Assembly: GCF_002434505.1 (NCBI RefSeq)
Contig: NZ_DJKE01000012.1
Location: 446,558 to 510,557, forward strand
DNA: 64,000 nt
Direction of reading: 5' to 3'
From: Brevundimonas sp. UBA6550
GTDB taxonomy: Bacteria > Pseudomonadota > Alphaproteobacteria > Caulobacterales > Caulobacteraceae
Shown: positions 47,437 to 56,719 of the stretch, piece after piece
Layout of the letters: each line of letters opens with the position of its first letter
How positions within the stretch are numbered: the stretch's first letter is position 1
Notes under the pieces: model-generated
Database searches by the model: none
Seen by the model: only the letters and a program-made list of their open reading frames with translations
Told to the model about the DNA's origin: nothing
Program-made: the position numbers and the translations under genes

Positions 47437-48953
47437 TCCGCCGCCTCCAGCGCCGCCGGGCGCGCCAGCCGCACGCGGGTATGGGCGGCCTCGACCGCCG
47501 TTTCGGGATGGTCGGCGCGATAGTGGCCGCCCCGGCTCTCGCGCCGGTCCAGCGCGGCCTGGGCGATCAGCCGCGCGGCCAGCAGGGACGCCGCCGGACC
47601 GTGCGCGGCCTCAAGCCGGTCGATCAGGGCGATCAATGTCGCCAGTCCCTCGGCCGTCCGCACCACGCCGGCATGGGCCGTCATGGCCTCCCGCAGTTCG
47701 GCCAGGGCGTCTGCGGGCAGATCGGGCGCGATCTGGACCGGCAGCGGCCGTCCGCCACCCATCTCGCCGGCGGCCGCCCGGCCCGCTCGACGCCCGAAGG
47801 CGGCGGCTTCCAGCAGGGAGTTGGACGCCAGGCGATTGGCGCCGTGCACCCCCGTCGCGGCGCATTCCCCCACGGCGTAAAGGCCAGGCGTCGTCGTGCG
47901 ACCGTCCGCGTCGGCGGCGATCCCGCCCATATGATAGTGGCAGGCGGCCATTACGGGGATGGGGCTGAGGCGCGGGTCCAGGCCGGCGCGCATACAGGCG
48001 GCGAAGACGGCGGGAAAGGCGTGGGGGAACTCTGCCCCGATGGCGGCGCGCGCATCCAGATCGGCGCCGCGTCCCTCGCGTCGCGCCGCGTGAACCGCGC
48101 GAGCCACGATGTCGCGCGGCTTCAGATCGGCGTCGTCCGCCTGGCCCAGCAGGAAACGTCCCTCGCCGTCAATCAGCCGCGCGCCTTCGCCACGCAGGGC
48201 CTCGGTCGCCAGCGGCGCCGGGTCCAGGCCCACGTCGATGGCGGTGGGGTGAAACTGCACGAACTCGGGATCGAGAATCTCAGTCCCCGCCAGGGCGGCC
48301 AGGGCCATCCCCTCGCCCTTCAAGGCAGAAGGGGTCGTGGTGGCGGCGAACAGGCCGCCCGCCCCGCCGGTGGCCAGAACCACCGCCGTCGCCGTGATCT
48401 CGACCAGATGACCGTTCGGCCCGCGCGCGATCACGGCGCCGACGACCCGCCCGTCGGCGTCCTGCGTCAAGGCCTTCAGCCGGCCGTCGTCCCAGACCTC
48501 GATTCGCTTTTCGGCGCGGACCGCCGCGACCACGGCCGACAGGATGGCGCGGCCCGCGCCGTCGCCGCCGACCCGCGCCACGCGCGGGGTGGAATGGGCG
48601 GCTTCCAGACTGACGACGAAACCGCCGTCCGCATCGCAGTCGAACGGCGCGCCCAGGGCGGCCAGCCATTCCACCGTCTGGCGACCCACGCCGGTCAGGG
48701 CCCGCGCCGCGTCCGCCTCGACCAGACCCGCGCCCGCCGCCTCGGTGTCCAGGGCATGGCGTTCGGGGGAATCGACGGCGGTCAGGGCGGCGGCCATTCC
48801 CCCCTGCGCCCAGGCCGAGGAACAGGCGTTCAGCAGCGGCTCGGGCGTGACCACCAGAACCGTCGCGCCCGCCCGCGCCGCCTCCAGCGCCGCCGACAGC
48901 CCGGCCAGGCCCGCGCCGACGATCAAGGGCCCGTCCTGTCGCGTCCGGTTCAC
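47433..48953 (-). CDS. nadB: L-aspartate oxidase
   Basis: FAD enzyme that oxidises aspartate to iminoaspartate, the substrate of NadA. 506 residues. FAD-binding GxGxxG in LIVGAGLAGLSAALEAARAG, then SSAWAQGGMAAAL, HPTAIDVG and the active-site HGANRLASNSLLEA. GTG start at 48953 forms a GTGA overlap with the stop of the M50 protease gene; a longer frame to 49460 is antisense-like extension inside that gene and not coding. Confidence 0.94.
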   Translation of the reverse strand: MNRTRQDGPLIVGAGLAGLSAALEAARAGATVLVVTPEPLLNACSSAWAQGGMAAALTAVDSPERHALDTEAAGAGLVEADAARALTGVGRQTVEWLAALGAPFDCDADGGFVVSLEAAHSTPRVARVGGDGAGRAILSAVVAAVRAEKRIEVWDDGRLKALTQDADGRVVGAVIARGPNGHLVEITATAVVLATGGAGGLFAATTTPSALKGEGMALAALAGTEILDPEFVQFHPTAIDVGLDPAPLATEALRGEGARLIDGEGRFLLGQADDADLKPRDIVARAVHAARREGRGADLDARAAIGAEFPHAFPAVFAACMRAGLDPRLSPIPVMAACHYHMGGIAADADGRTTTPGLYAVGECAATGVHGANRLASNSLLEAAAFGRRAGRAAAGEMGGGRPLPVQIAPDLPADALAELREAMTAHAGVVRTAEGLATLIALIDRLEAAHGPAASLLAARLIAQAALDRRESRGGHYRADHPETAVEAAHTRVRLARPAALEAAE

Positions 48954-49819
48954 CGTCCGACCCCAAGATAACTCAGCCCCAGCCGCACCGCGCCCGCCGG
49001 GTCGCCCTCGGTCACGGGCAACAGGGCGCCGACCGCCGCCGCCGCGCACACCGCCAGCGTCAGCAGATAGAGGACCAGGCTCTTGCCCGCCTCGGGCCAG
49101 CTCAGCGTGCCCCAGGCCGCGCGCCAGACGCCGCGCTTCATGTGCGAGAAGACCGACAGGGCCAGGAAGGCGGCCAGGATGAACCGGCCTGTCGACAGCC
49201 CCCACCAGACCACGGCGACGCCGATCACCAGCAGCACCACCTGCTCCAACCGGGGATGCACCCGCGTCAGCACCGGCCCCAGCGCCTTGGATCCATCCAG
49301 CGGCGGGGCGGGAACCAGGTTCACCAGGTTGAGCATGGCGATGAAGAAGGCGCCGGCCAGCCATTCGGACTGACCGAGAACCAGACCCACGCCCATGAAG
49401 GGGATCATGGCCAAAAGGCCGAACGCCGGCCCGGCCAGCGACACCAGGACGCCATGCCACTCGCTCCTGGGCTCGCGCCGGGCCTTGGCCAGGCCGCCCA
49501 GGAACGGAATGATGTAGATGCGCGCCGGCCCCATGCCGAGCCGGTTCATGACCAGGGCGTGGCCCGCCTCATGGACGAACAGGCCGATCAGCACGGCCCC
49601 GGCGACGACGGCGCTGCCTGTGATCCACCACAGGAAGCCGCCCATCAGGGCGGTGGAGGCCAGGGCCCAGACCAGGCTCTGGTCCTTTTCGACCGGCTGT
49701 TCGGCGGCGGGCGCCGCAGCGGCGGAGGCGTGCGGCGTCTCGGGCTGCGGGGACGGTTGGACGTCCCAGGGGCCAGGCGTGCGGCCAGGCGTGCGGGGTG
49801 TGGTGTCGATGTCGCTCAT
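48950..49819 (-). CDS. Site-2 protease family (M50) membrane protein
   Basis: 289 residues. A Pro-rich disordered N-terminus of about 45 residues, then five or six membrane helices. Zinc motif HEAGH in LFVHEAGHALVMNRLGMGP and the LDG motif in NLVPAPPLDGSKAL are both intact, so it should be an active intramembrane protease or a close relative. Location between nadA and nadB, with a GTGA overlap to nadB, ties its expression to NAD synthesis; a physiological link is not established. Confidence 0.88.
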   Translation of the reverse strand: MSDIDTTPRTPGRTPGPWDVQPSPQPETPHASAAAAPAAEQPVEKDQSLVWALASTALMGGFLWWITGSAVVAGAVLIGLFVHEAGHALVMNRLGMGPARIYIIPFLGGLAKARREPRSEWHGVLVSLAGPAFGLLAMIPFMGVGLVLGQSEWLAGAFFIAMLNLVNLVPAPPLDGSKALGPVLTRVHPRLEQVVLLVIGVAVVWWGLSTGRFILAAFLALSVFSHMKRGVWRAAWGTLSWPEAGKSLVLYLLTLAVCAAAAVGALLPVTEGDPAGAVRLGLSYLGVGR

Positions 49820-49873
49820 GGCGTCCAGATGGGCGCGGGCGTCGGCTCCGTCGCCGGGACCGAACGCCGCGCC

Positions 49874-50953
49874 TCAGATCAGCTCCACATCCACGTGATG
49901 ACGCGCCTTGACGATGTCGTAGCGGGCCGGAACGGCGGGCGGCGGCAGGTCGATCATGCGCTGCACGGCCAGACGCCCGCGCTCGATCATCTCCTCGGGC
50001 ACCGTCACCTCGAACTGCAGGTTCACCAGGCAGTCGTGAATGTTCTGCAGCGTGATCCGCTTCATGTGCGGACACAGGTTGCAGGGACCGACGAACTCGA
50101 CGCTGGGCACGTCGCCCTTGATGTTGGACGCCATCGAACATTCGGTGATCAGCACCACGCGCTTTGGCCGGCGCTGCTCGACATAGTCGGTCATGGCCGC
50201 CGTCGATCCGGCGAAGTCCGAGGCCGCCAGAATCTCTTCCGGGCATTCGGGATGGGCCAGCACCTCGGCGTCGGGCCAGGCGTCGCGCATGTCGGCGATG
50301 TCCTGGGCGGTGAAGCGCTTGTGCACCTCGCAATGGCCCTTCCAGGCGATGATGCCGACCGTGGTCTGGGCCGCCACGTTGCGCGCCAGGAACTCATCGG
50401 GGATCAGGATGACGCGGTCCACGCCCCATTCCTTCGCCGCCCATTCCACCACCTGAACCGCGTTGGCGCTGGTGCAGCAGATGTCGGTCTCGGCCTTCAC
50501 CTCGGCGGTCGTATTGACATAGGTGATGACCGGCAGGCCCGGATAGCGCTGCTTGATCAGCCGCACGTCCGCCCCGGTGATCGAGGAGGCCAGCGAGCAT
50601 CCGGCCTTCAGGTCCGGGATCAGCACGGTCTTCTCGGGGCTCAGGATCTTGGACGTCTCGGCCATGAAGTGGACGCCGGCCTGAACGATGACCTTGGCGT
50701 CCGAGCGCGCGGCCTCCTTGGCCAGGCCCAGGCTGTCGCCGACATAGTCGCCGACCCCATGGAAGATTTCCGGCGTCATATAGTTGTGGGCCAGGATCAC
50801 GGCGTCGCGCTCGCGCTTCAGCCGGTTGATCTCGCTGATCAGCCGCGCCTGTTCGGGCCACTCCAGGGGTGTGACGTGGTCCTTGACCTTGGCCCACACC
50901 CCGGCGGTCTCCCGCTCCAGGTCCTTCGTCAGACCGAACACGCCGTCCGCCAT
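49874..50953 (-). CDS. nadA: Quinolinate synthase NadA
   Basis: [4Fe-4S] enzyme that condenses iminoaspartate with dihydroxyacetone phosphate to quinolinate. 359 residues. Cluster cysteines in [21 protein letters not shown] and [17 protein letters not shown]; substrate residues in [10 protein letters not shown] and HPECPEEIL. The start MADGVFGL at 50953 has GGGAGAAGG upstream; the frame continues open to 51127 but without typical sequence. First gene of the NAD operon; a perfect palindrome 19 nt upstream is a likely operator. Confidence 0.95.
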   Translation of the reverse strand: MADGVFGLTKDLERETAGVWAKVKDHVTPLEWPEQARLISEINRLKRERDAVILAHNYMTPEIFHGVGDYVGDSLGLAKEAARSDAKVIVQAGVHFMAETSKILSPEKTVLIPDLKAGCSLASSITGADVRLIKQRYPGLPVITYVNTTAEVKAETDICCTSANAVQVVEWAAKEWGVDRVILIPDEFLARNVAAQTTVGIIAWKGHCEVHKRFTAQDIADMRDAWPDAEVLAHPECPEEILAASDFAGSTAAMTDYVEQRRPKRVVLITECSMASNIKGDVPSVEFVGPCNLCPHMKRITLQNIHDCLVNLQFEVTVPEEMIERGRLAVQRMIDLPPPAVPARYDIVKARHHVDVELI

Positions 50954-50971
50954 GACCGCCTTCTCCCTACC

Positions 50972-50994
50972 CTTATGCTCAAAGTTAGCATAAG
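50972..50994 (-). promoter_or_regulatory. Palindromic operator candidate upstream of nadA
   Basis: Perfect 8-bp inverted repeat CTTATGCT-N7-AGCATAAG. In alphaproteobacteria, NAD genes are controlled by repressors such as NadQ or NrtR; this site is a plausible target, but I cannot confirm the consensus from memory. Neither repressor gene is in the window. Confidence 0.6.
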
Positions 50995-51164
50995 CAGAAC
51001 CAATGTAGGCCGATAGAGGGCGCGCGCAAGAGGAAACCGAGGTCGACGAGCCGAGGCCGTGTTTGGCGGCGCGGCCCAAGCGCAAAAACCTTTCCCAAAA
51101 CCGCCGCCATCGCCTAGACGAAAGCACGTTTCGTTTCCGACTTCAGCGCCTTTTCGATATTTGC

Positions 51165-52679
51165 ATGCAGGACACCATCCGCCGCATCCTGACCGCCCGC
51201 GTCTATGACGTGGCGGAGGAGACCCCGCTCGATCCCTTGCGTCGCCTGTCGGCGCGGCTGCAGCGGCCCATCCTCTTGAAGCGCGAGGACCTGCAGCCCG
51301 TCTTCTCGTTCAAGATCCGCGGCGCCTACAACAAGATCGCCGGCATGTCCGAAGGCGAACTGGCGCGAGGGGTCATCTGCGCCTCGGCCGGCAATCACGC
51401 GCAGGGCGTGGCCCTGGCGGCGGCGCGTCGCGACACGCCCGCCACCATCGTCATGCCGACCACCACGCCGGGCATCAAGGTCGCCGCCGTCCGCGCGCTG
51501 GGCGGCGACGTCGTGCTGCATGGCGACAGTTTCGACGCCGCCTATGCTCATGCGCGACAACTGGAACACCAGACCGGCGCGGTCTTCATCCACCCGTTCG
51601 ACGATCCCGACGTCATCGCCGGCCAGGGCACGGTGGGGCTGGAGATCGCCCGCCAGCACGCCGATCCGATCCAGGCCGTCTTCGTGCCCATCGGCGGCGG
51701 CGGCCTGGCGGCCGGCGTGGCCGCCATCGTCAAATTCCTGCGGCCCGAAACCCGCGTCATCGGGGTGGAGCCGGTCGATGCGCCCACCATGAAGTCCGCC
51801 ATGGACGCGGGCCAGGTCGTGACGCTGAAGGAGGTCGGCCTGTTCGCCGACGGCGTCGCCGTGCGCCGCGCGGGCGAGTTGACGTTCGACCTGTGCAAGG
51901 ACCTGCTGGACGAGATCGTGCTGGTCGACACCGACGCCATCTGCGCGGCGATCAAGGACATCTTCGACGACAGCCGCGCCATCGCCGAGCCGTCCGGCGC
52001 CGTGGCCCTGGCCGGGCTGAAGGCCTGGGCCGCCGCCAACCCCGGCGAAGGCTCGCTGATCGCCATCAACTCGGGCGCCAACGTCAATTTCGACCGACTG
52101 CGCCACGTCGCCGAACGGGCCGAGATCGGCGAGGGCGCCGAGGCCCTGCTGGCCGTGGCGATGAAGGACGACCGCGACGACTATCGCCGCTTCCTGAACA
52201 GTCTGGACGGTCGGTCGGTGACCGAGTTCAACTATCGCTGGTCCGGCGACGGCCAGGCGCAGATTTTCGTCGGGGTGGCGCTGAGGAACGGCCCGCACGA
52301 GCGCGACGACCTGATCGCCGCCCTCCGCGACGGCGGCTACGCCGTCGAGGACATGAGCGACAACGAGACGGCCAAGCTGCACGTCCGTTACATGGTCGGC
52401 GGCCGCACCGTGGGCCTGCCGCACGAACGCATCCTGCGCTTCCAATTCCCCGAACGGCCCGGCGCCTTCCTGCGGTTCCTGAACAGCCTGCAACCCGCCT
52501 GGGCCCTGACCCTGTTCCACTATCGCAACCACGGCGACGACGTCGGCCGGGTGCTGGCGGGGATCAGCGTGCCGCCCCAGGACCAGGATCGGTTCGCGGC
52601 CGCCCTGGCGGACCTGGGCTATCCCTATGTGGAGGAGACCGACAATCCGGCCTGCCGCCTGTTCCTGGACGGCGCCTGA
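51165..52679 (+). CDS. ilvA: Threonine ammonia-lyase, biosynthetic
   Basis: PLP enzyme that deaminates threonine to 2-oxobutanoate, the first step of isoleucine synthesis. 504 residues, near E. coli IlvA (514). PLP Lys50 in FSFKIRGAYNK, GNHAQGVALAA, phosphate-binding GGGGLAAG, and two C-terminal ACT-like repeats (about 325-495; GRSVTEFNYR, PGAFLRFLNSL), so it should be feedback-inhibited by isoleucine. The start ATG at 51165 is chosen by homology; the frame is open from 51063 with an AT-rich N-terminal extension that looks non-coding. Confidence 0.94.
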   Translation: MQDTIRRILTARVYDVAEETPLDPLRRLSARLQRPILLKREDLQPVFSFKIRGAYNKIAGMSEGELARGVICASAGNHAQGVALAAARRDTPATIVMPTTTPGIKVAAVRALGGDVVLHGDSFDAAYAHARQLEHQTGAVFIHPFDDPDVIAGQGTVGLEIARQHADPIQAVFVPIGGGGLAAGVAAIVKFLRPETRVIGVEPVDAPTMKSAMDAGQVVTLKEVGLFADGVAVRRAGELTFDLCKDLLDEIVLVDTDAICAAIKDIFDDSRAIAEPSGAVALAGLKAWAAANPGEGSLIAINSGANVNFDRLRHVAERAEIGEGAEALLAVAMKDDRDDYRRFLNSLDGRSVTEFNYRWSGDGQAQIFVGVALRNGPHERDDLIAALRDGGYAVEDMSDNETAKLHVRYMVGGRTVGLPHERILRFQFPERPGAFLRFLNSLQPAWALTLFHYRNHGDDVGRVLAGISVPPQDQDRFAAALADLGYPYVEETDNPACRLFLDGA

Positions 52680-52800
52680 GGAACCAGCGGCGACGATGCG
52701 TCGCATGGCGACGGAGCGATCATGACGAAACCGTCGCATCTTCGTCGCCGACCCGACATTCGACGCCCCTAGCTGGCCCGGATCGATCCGGGGGACCGCC

Positions 52801-54228
52801 ATGCGACTGTTTTCGACCATCGCGCTGTGCGCGCTCATCGGTGCAGGCGCGGCCCGGGCCCAGGTCGTCGCGCCGCCCGATCCCGATCCGCTGCCCCCGC
52901 CGGCCCAGGCGCCGAACGGCCGCTATGCCGCCAAGGGCTGGGCCGACCGGATCGTGCTGTCGCCCGGCGCCGACGCCGCGCGCGAAATGGCCGTCGCCTG
53001 GCGCACCGACACGCGCCAGACCAGCGCGCAAGCCCAGATCGCCCTGGACATCGCCGGCCCCTTGCTGGACCACGCGGCCCGCACCGTGACGGGGCGAACC
53101 CTCGCCTCCACGGCCGAGAACGGCCCGGCGAACCACCACCATGTCCGCTTCACCGACCTGACGCCGGGCGCCCGCTATGTCTATCGGGTCAAGGCCGCCG
53201 ACGGCTGGTCGGAATGGCTGCCCTTCACCACCGCCAAGGCGGAGCCTGCGCCGTTCCGCTTCCTCTATTTCGGCGACACTCAGAACGACATTCTGGAGAT
53301 CGGCTCGCGCGTCATTCGTCAGGCCTTCCTGTCGTCCGGCCCGGTCGCCCTGGCCGTTCACGCCGGCGACCAGGTGGCCCAGCGCGAGACCAAGGTGACC
53401 GACGACGAATACGGCGAATGGACCGCTGCGGGCGGATACGCCTTCGCCATGATCCCCCAGGCCGTCGCCGCCGGAAACCATGAATACCGCGACGCGGTGG
53501 CCGCCGACGGCTCGGAGACCCGCGAACTGGGGCCGGGCTGGACGCCCCACCACGCCCTGCCCGCCAATGGCGCGCCGGGCGCCGAGGCGACCTCCTACGT
53601 CTTCGATTATCAGGGCGCGCGGTTCGTGGTTCTGGATGGGACCTCGGCCCTCGACCTTGGCACGCTGGACAGCCAGACCGCCTGGCTGGAGCGCGTGCTG
53701 TCCGAAAGCACGGCCCGCTGGACCATCGTTCTGATGCACCAGCCGATCTTCACCTGCGCGCGGCCCAACGACACCGCCGCCCTGAAGGCCGCCTGGAAGC
53801 CGATCTTCGACCGCCGCAAGGTGGATCTGGTCCTGCAGGGCCACGACCACTGCTACGCCCGCGTCTCCAACGAGGCCGGCGCCGCCGCCTCTCGTGCAGC
53901 ATCCGACGCGGGCCAGCCGGTGGGCCCGGTCTATCTGGTGTCGGTGGTCGGTTCCAAGATGTACGGGCTGAACGACCGCGCCGACGTGCAGCCGGTTCGC
54001 GCCGCCGAGAACACCGAACTCTATCAGGTCATCGACGTCGCCGACGACCATATCGACTTCCGGGCCTTCACCGCCAATGGCGATCTTTACGACGCCTTTT
54101 CCCTTAGGCGCGGGGCCGATGGCCGCAATCGGCTGGTCGAAACGGACGAGACATTGCCCGCCGCCCGCCGCTGCGACGGCGCGGCCGGTCCCGACGACCG
54201 GCCCTGCACGGCCGAGATCAAGGACTGA
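52801..54228 (+). CDS. Exported purple-acid-phosphatase-like metallophosphoesterase
   Basis: 475 residues. Signal peptide MRLFSTIALCALIGAGAARAQ, Pro-rich linker, an N-terminal fibronectin-III-like domain (about 45-145), then the calcineurin-like core with metal ligands in YFGDTQND, HAGDQVAQ, AGNHEY, LMHQPIF and LQGHDHCYAR. This is the domain order of purple acid phosphatases. It should release phosphate from organic esters in the periplasm; the true substrate and metal are unknown. No Pho box could be confirmed upstream. Confidence 0.9.
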   Translation: MRLFSTIALCALIGAGAARAQVVAPPDPDPLPPPAQAPNGRYAAKGWADRIVLSPGADAAREMAVAWRTDTRQTSAQAQIALDIAGPLLDHAARTVTGRTLASTAENGPANHHHVRFTDLTPGARYVYRVKAADGWSEWLPFTTAKAEPAPFRFLYFGDTQNDILEIGSRVIRQAFLSSGPVALAVHAGDQVAQRETKVTDDEYGEWTAAGGYAFAMIPQAVAAGNHEYRDAVAADGSETRELGPGWTPHHALPANGAPGAEATSYVFDYQGARFVVLDGTSALDLGTLDSQTAWLERVLSESTARWTIVLMHQPIFTCARPNDTAALKAAWKPIFDRRKVDLVLQGHDHCYARVSNEAGAAASRAASDAGQPVGPVYLVSVVGSKMYGLNDRADVQPVRAAENTELYQVIDVADDHIDFRAFTANGDLYDAFSLRRGADGRNRLVETDETLPAARRCDGAAGPDDRPCTAEIKD

Positions 54229-54230
54229 CG

Positions 54231-54257
54231 AAAAAGGGGGCGCTTGCGGCGCCCCCT
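54231..54257 (-). terminator. Rho-independent terminator of the host-attachment-type gene
   Basis: 9-bp stem AGGGGGCGC / GCGCCCCCT (54235-54243, 54249-54257); the A-tract 54231-54235 makes a T-tract on the minus strand. It may serve both convergent genes. Confidence 0.8.
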
Positions 54258-54284
54258 CTGCGCCTAAGCGTCAGACCTGAAAGA

Positions 54285-54683
54285 TCAGGCCTTGTCGATG
54301 GCGGCCGCGATCTGGTCGCTGGAATGGCCGGTCAGGTCCTTGGCGATCTCGCCGACCAGCTTGTTCTGCAGATCCTTGTGCCAATGCTTGCGCAGTTCGC
54401 CCAGCGTCTTGGGCGCGGCGATCACCAGCAGTTCGTCGATCTTGTTGGTGACCGACCATTTGTTCAGCACCTCGGCCACGCCCATGGCGAAGCCGTCCTC
54501 GGCCTGGGTGTCGTTGTCGGGATTGGCCTCGTTGGAGCGGCGTCCGGCCGAACCGGACACGCGGTCGGCGATGGGCGGGTTCTCCAGCGGGACCAGGGTG
54601 ATGTCGGAACCGTTCGTGTTCTTGAACAGGGCCAGCTTCTCGCCGTCCAGCACAGCCACCAGCGCGCCATTGGAAAGTTTCAT
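54285..54683 (-). CDS. Host attachment family protein (release-factor-like fold)
   Basis: 132 residues: LSNGALVAVLDGEKLALFKNTN at the start, FAMGVAEVLNKWSVTNKIDELLVIAAPKTLGELRKHWHKDLQNKLVGEIAKDLTGHSSDQIAAAI at the end. This matches the family annotated as required for attachment to host cells in Agrobacterium, now grouped with bacterial relatives of eukaryotic release factor 1. Actual function in free-living species is unknown. Single gene with its own terminator; a purine-rich GAGA stretch lies before the ATG. Confidence 0.8.
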   Translation of the reverse strand: MKLSNGALVAVLDGEKLALFKNTNGSDITLVPLENPPIADRVSGSAGRRSNEANPDNDTQAEDGFAMGVAEVLNKWSVTNKIDELLVIAAPKTLGELRKHWHKDLQNKLVGEIAKDLTGHSSDQIAAAIDKA

Positions 54684-54788
54684 CGTCGGTTCTCCAGTCT
54701 CTTTCGGGCTGTAGGTAACGAACCGGGGCCCGCGCCGTTGCGCGATGCAGGTGATCCCATGATGTCGCGCGACAAACTGCGAAGGATG

Positions 54789-55334
54789 TTAGAGCAACCC
54801 ACCGCCCGCCTCGTGGGCCAGCAGCCAGCGTTTGCGTTCCAGACCGCCCGCATAGCCGGTCAGAGCGCCGTTCGCGCCGATCACGCGGTGGCAGGGTACG
54901 ATGACGCCGACCGGATTGGCGCCGTTCGCCAGGCCCACCGCGCGCACGGCCTTTGGCGCGCCGATGGCGGCGGCCAGCTGGCCATAGGTGCGGGTCTCGC
55001 CGGCGGGGATGTCGCGCAGCGCCCGCCAGACCGCGCGCTGAAACACGGTGCCGCCGGTGCGGACCTCCAGCCCGTCGAAGGCGGTCAGATCGCCGCCGAA
55101 CCAGGCGTCGAGGGCGTCGCGCACCGGCTGCGGCGCCCGGCCTTCACTCAGCACGACCGCGCCATAGTGTCGGGTCAGCAACCGCCGCAGTCGCGGCTCG
55201 TAGTCGTGAAAATCCAATGCTCGAACCGCGCCGTCGGCGTCGGTCACGACCAGCACCTCGCCGACCGGCGACGCCAGCCGGTCCAGGGTCAGCGCCAGCG
55301 GATGCGTCAGGGCCGTCTCAGCCTGTCCGGTCAT
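54789..55334 (-). CDS. ogt: Methylated-DNA-protein-cysteine methyltransferase
   Basis: Suicide enzyme that transfers a methyl group from O6-methylguanine to its own cysteine. 181 residues. Active-site PCHRVIG with the acceptor Cys in VIVPCHRVIG, helix-turn-helix wing RTYGQLAAAIGAPKAVRAVG with the Arg finger, and YAGGLERKRWLLAHE. The start at 55334 overlaps the end of the upstream ada-alkA-like gene by 17 nt, so the two alkylation-repair genes are co-expressed. Confidence 0.94.
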   Translation of the reverse strand: MTGQAETALTHPLALTLDRLASPVGEVLVVTDADGAVRALDFHDYEPRLRRLLTRHYGAVVLSEGRAPQPVRDALDAWFGGDLTAFDGLEVRTGGTVFQRAVWRALRDIPAGETRTYGQLAAAIGAPKAVRAVGLANGANPVGVIVPCHRVIGANGALTGYAGGLERKRWLLAHEAGGGLL

Positions 55335-56502
55335 GTCGAAACTCCTCGCTCAGGGTCCAGTAAAGGGCGCCGTAGGCGCGCCACGGCCGCCACCGCTCCG
55401 CGCGCGCCAGCAGATCGCCGTCGTCCGTAATCAGCCGGTCGCTGGGCGCATCCTGGCCCACATCGATCCAGTCGCCTGCGGGCCTCAGCCCCGGCCGGGC
55501 CACGAGCGCGGGCCGCAGCAGGGGATCGGCCCACAGATCACGCGCGATCGCCTCGGGATCGGCGGCCAGGTCGAACACCCGCCGCACGCGGGCAAGCACA
55601 CCCGGTAGGGCCTTAAGCGCGTCGATGCGCGCCTGGACCGCCGCCTTGCCGTCGGCGGCGGCTCGCACCGTCACCCATCCGTCCGCGCCATCGACCGCCG
55701 CGCGCAGCAGTCGCGTCCAGACGCCGTCAGCCACCGTTTCGTCCGTTGCGCCGCGCGTCGCCAGGGCGCCCATCATCGCCGGCCAGTCATAGGGCGGGCG
55801 ATAGGCCAGGTCGATGCGGATCGCCCCGCCCGCCTCGCCCGCGACCTCGCCGCCAGTCTTGCGTCGCCGCAGGTCCGACGGCGCCCGGCCATAAAGAGCC
55901 TGAAACGTCTCGTTGAAACGCCGCACGCTGCCGAAACCTGCCGCCAGGGCCACGTCGGCCATCGACAGATCGGTCTCGTGGATCAGTTGTTTGGCCAGAA
56001 GCACGCGCCGGGTCTGGGCCACGCTGACCGGCGCGGCGCCCAGGTGCTGGCGGAACAGGCGGCGCAGTTGCCTCTCGCCCAGGCCCAGCCGCGCGGCCAG
56101 GGCCTCCGTGTCGCCGACATCCAGCGCCCCCGCCTCGATCAGGGCCAGCGCGCGGCTGACCGTGTTGGCGGTTCCGCGCCAAGCGCCCCCGCGCGGCGCC
56201 TCCCCCCGCCAGCCGGCGAAATCCGGCGCCGTCTCGGGCCGACAGCGCAGACAGGCCCGAAGGCCCGCCGCCTCGGCCGCCGCCGCCGTGCGGTGAAAGA
56301 CCACGTTCTGGCGCTTGGGCGTGCGCGCCGGGCAGACCGGACGGCAGTAGATGCCGGTCGAGACGACGCCGGTGAAGAAACGCCCGTCGAAACGGGCGTC
56401 CCTCGCCACCACCGCCCGCCAGCAGGCGTCCTGATCCAGACCCATGTCCATGACGTCGAGGATGCCCGCGCCGGCCCGCGATGTCTCGCGGTTTTCGGAC
56501 AT
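55318..56502 (-). CDS. Ada-AlkA fusion protein lacking the HhH glycosylase core
   Basis: 394 residues. Ada zinc-binding domain at about 22-95 with Cys53, Cys57, Cys84 and Cys87 (YCRPVCPAR, ACLRCRPE), AraC-type helix-turn-helix at about 110-200 (LSMADVALAAGFGSVRRFNETFQALYGRAPSDLRR), then the AlkA N-terminal domain (about 220-340). After ARPGLRPAGDW, where the HhH-GPD domain should begin, it jumps to DLLARAERWRPWRAYGALYW, which resembles the extreme C-terminus of AlkA. The glycosylase core of some 120-150 residues seems deleted in frame. It could still be a methyl-phosphotriester sensor and activator of its own operon with ogt. Confidence 0.8.
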   Translation of the reverse strand: MSENRETSRAGAGILDVMDMGLDQDACWRAVVARDARFDGRFFTGVVSTGIYCRPVCPARTPKRQNVVFHRTAAAAEAAGLRACLRCRPETAPDFAGWRGEAPRGGAWRGTANTVSRALALIEAGALDVGDTEALAARLGLGERQLRRLFRQHLGAAPVSVAQTRRVLLAKQLIHETDLSMADVALAAGFGSVRRFNETFQALYGRAPSDLRRRKTGGEVAGEAGGAIRIDLAYRPPYDWPAMMGALATRGATDETVADGVWTRLLRAAVDGADGWVTVRAAADGKAAVQARIDALKALPGVLARVRRVFDLAADPEAIARDLWADPLLRPALVARPGLRPAGDWIDVGQDAPSDRLITDDGDLLARAERWRPWRAYGALYWTLSEEFRHDRTG

Positions 56503-56509
56503 GGATCGG

Positions 56510-56719
56510 TCAGTCCTTCAGGAAGAACAGGTCCTCCACCGTCGTTTCCAACGCCCGCGCCAGATCCAGCGCCAACAGGGTGGAGGGGATGAAGACGCCG
56601 TTCTCGACCGTATTGATGGTCTTGCGCGACACCCCGGCCAAATCGGCCAGTCCCTGCTGCGTCAGGCCGGCGGCGGTGCGGACGTCCTTGAGCCTGGAGC
56701 CCAGGCGCGGATCACCCAT
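56510..56719 (-). CDS. Small Xre-family transcription regulator
   Basis: 69 residues, a single helix-turn-helix: GSRLKDVRTAAGLTQQGLADLAGVSRKTINTVENGVFIPSTLLALDLARAL, with a short C-terminal EDLFFLKD. The start at 56719 lies inside the end of the membrane-protein gene (8-nt overlap); an in-frame upstream start at 56788 would add a non-typical segment. It likely controls its own unit through the repeated sites at 57428-57463. Confidence 0.88.
   Translation of the reverse strand: MGDPRLGSRLKDVRTAAGLTQQGLADLAGVSRKTINTVENGVFIPSTLLALDLARALETTVEDLFFLKD

Noticed and set aside
47433..49460. N-terminally extended 675-residue NadB
   Set aside because: The extension is the M50 protease gene read in another frame; the GTG at 48953 gives the normal NadB start.
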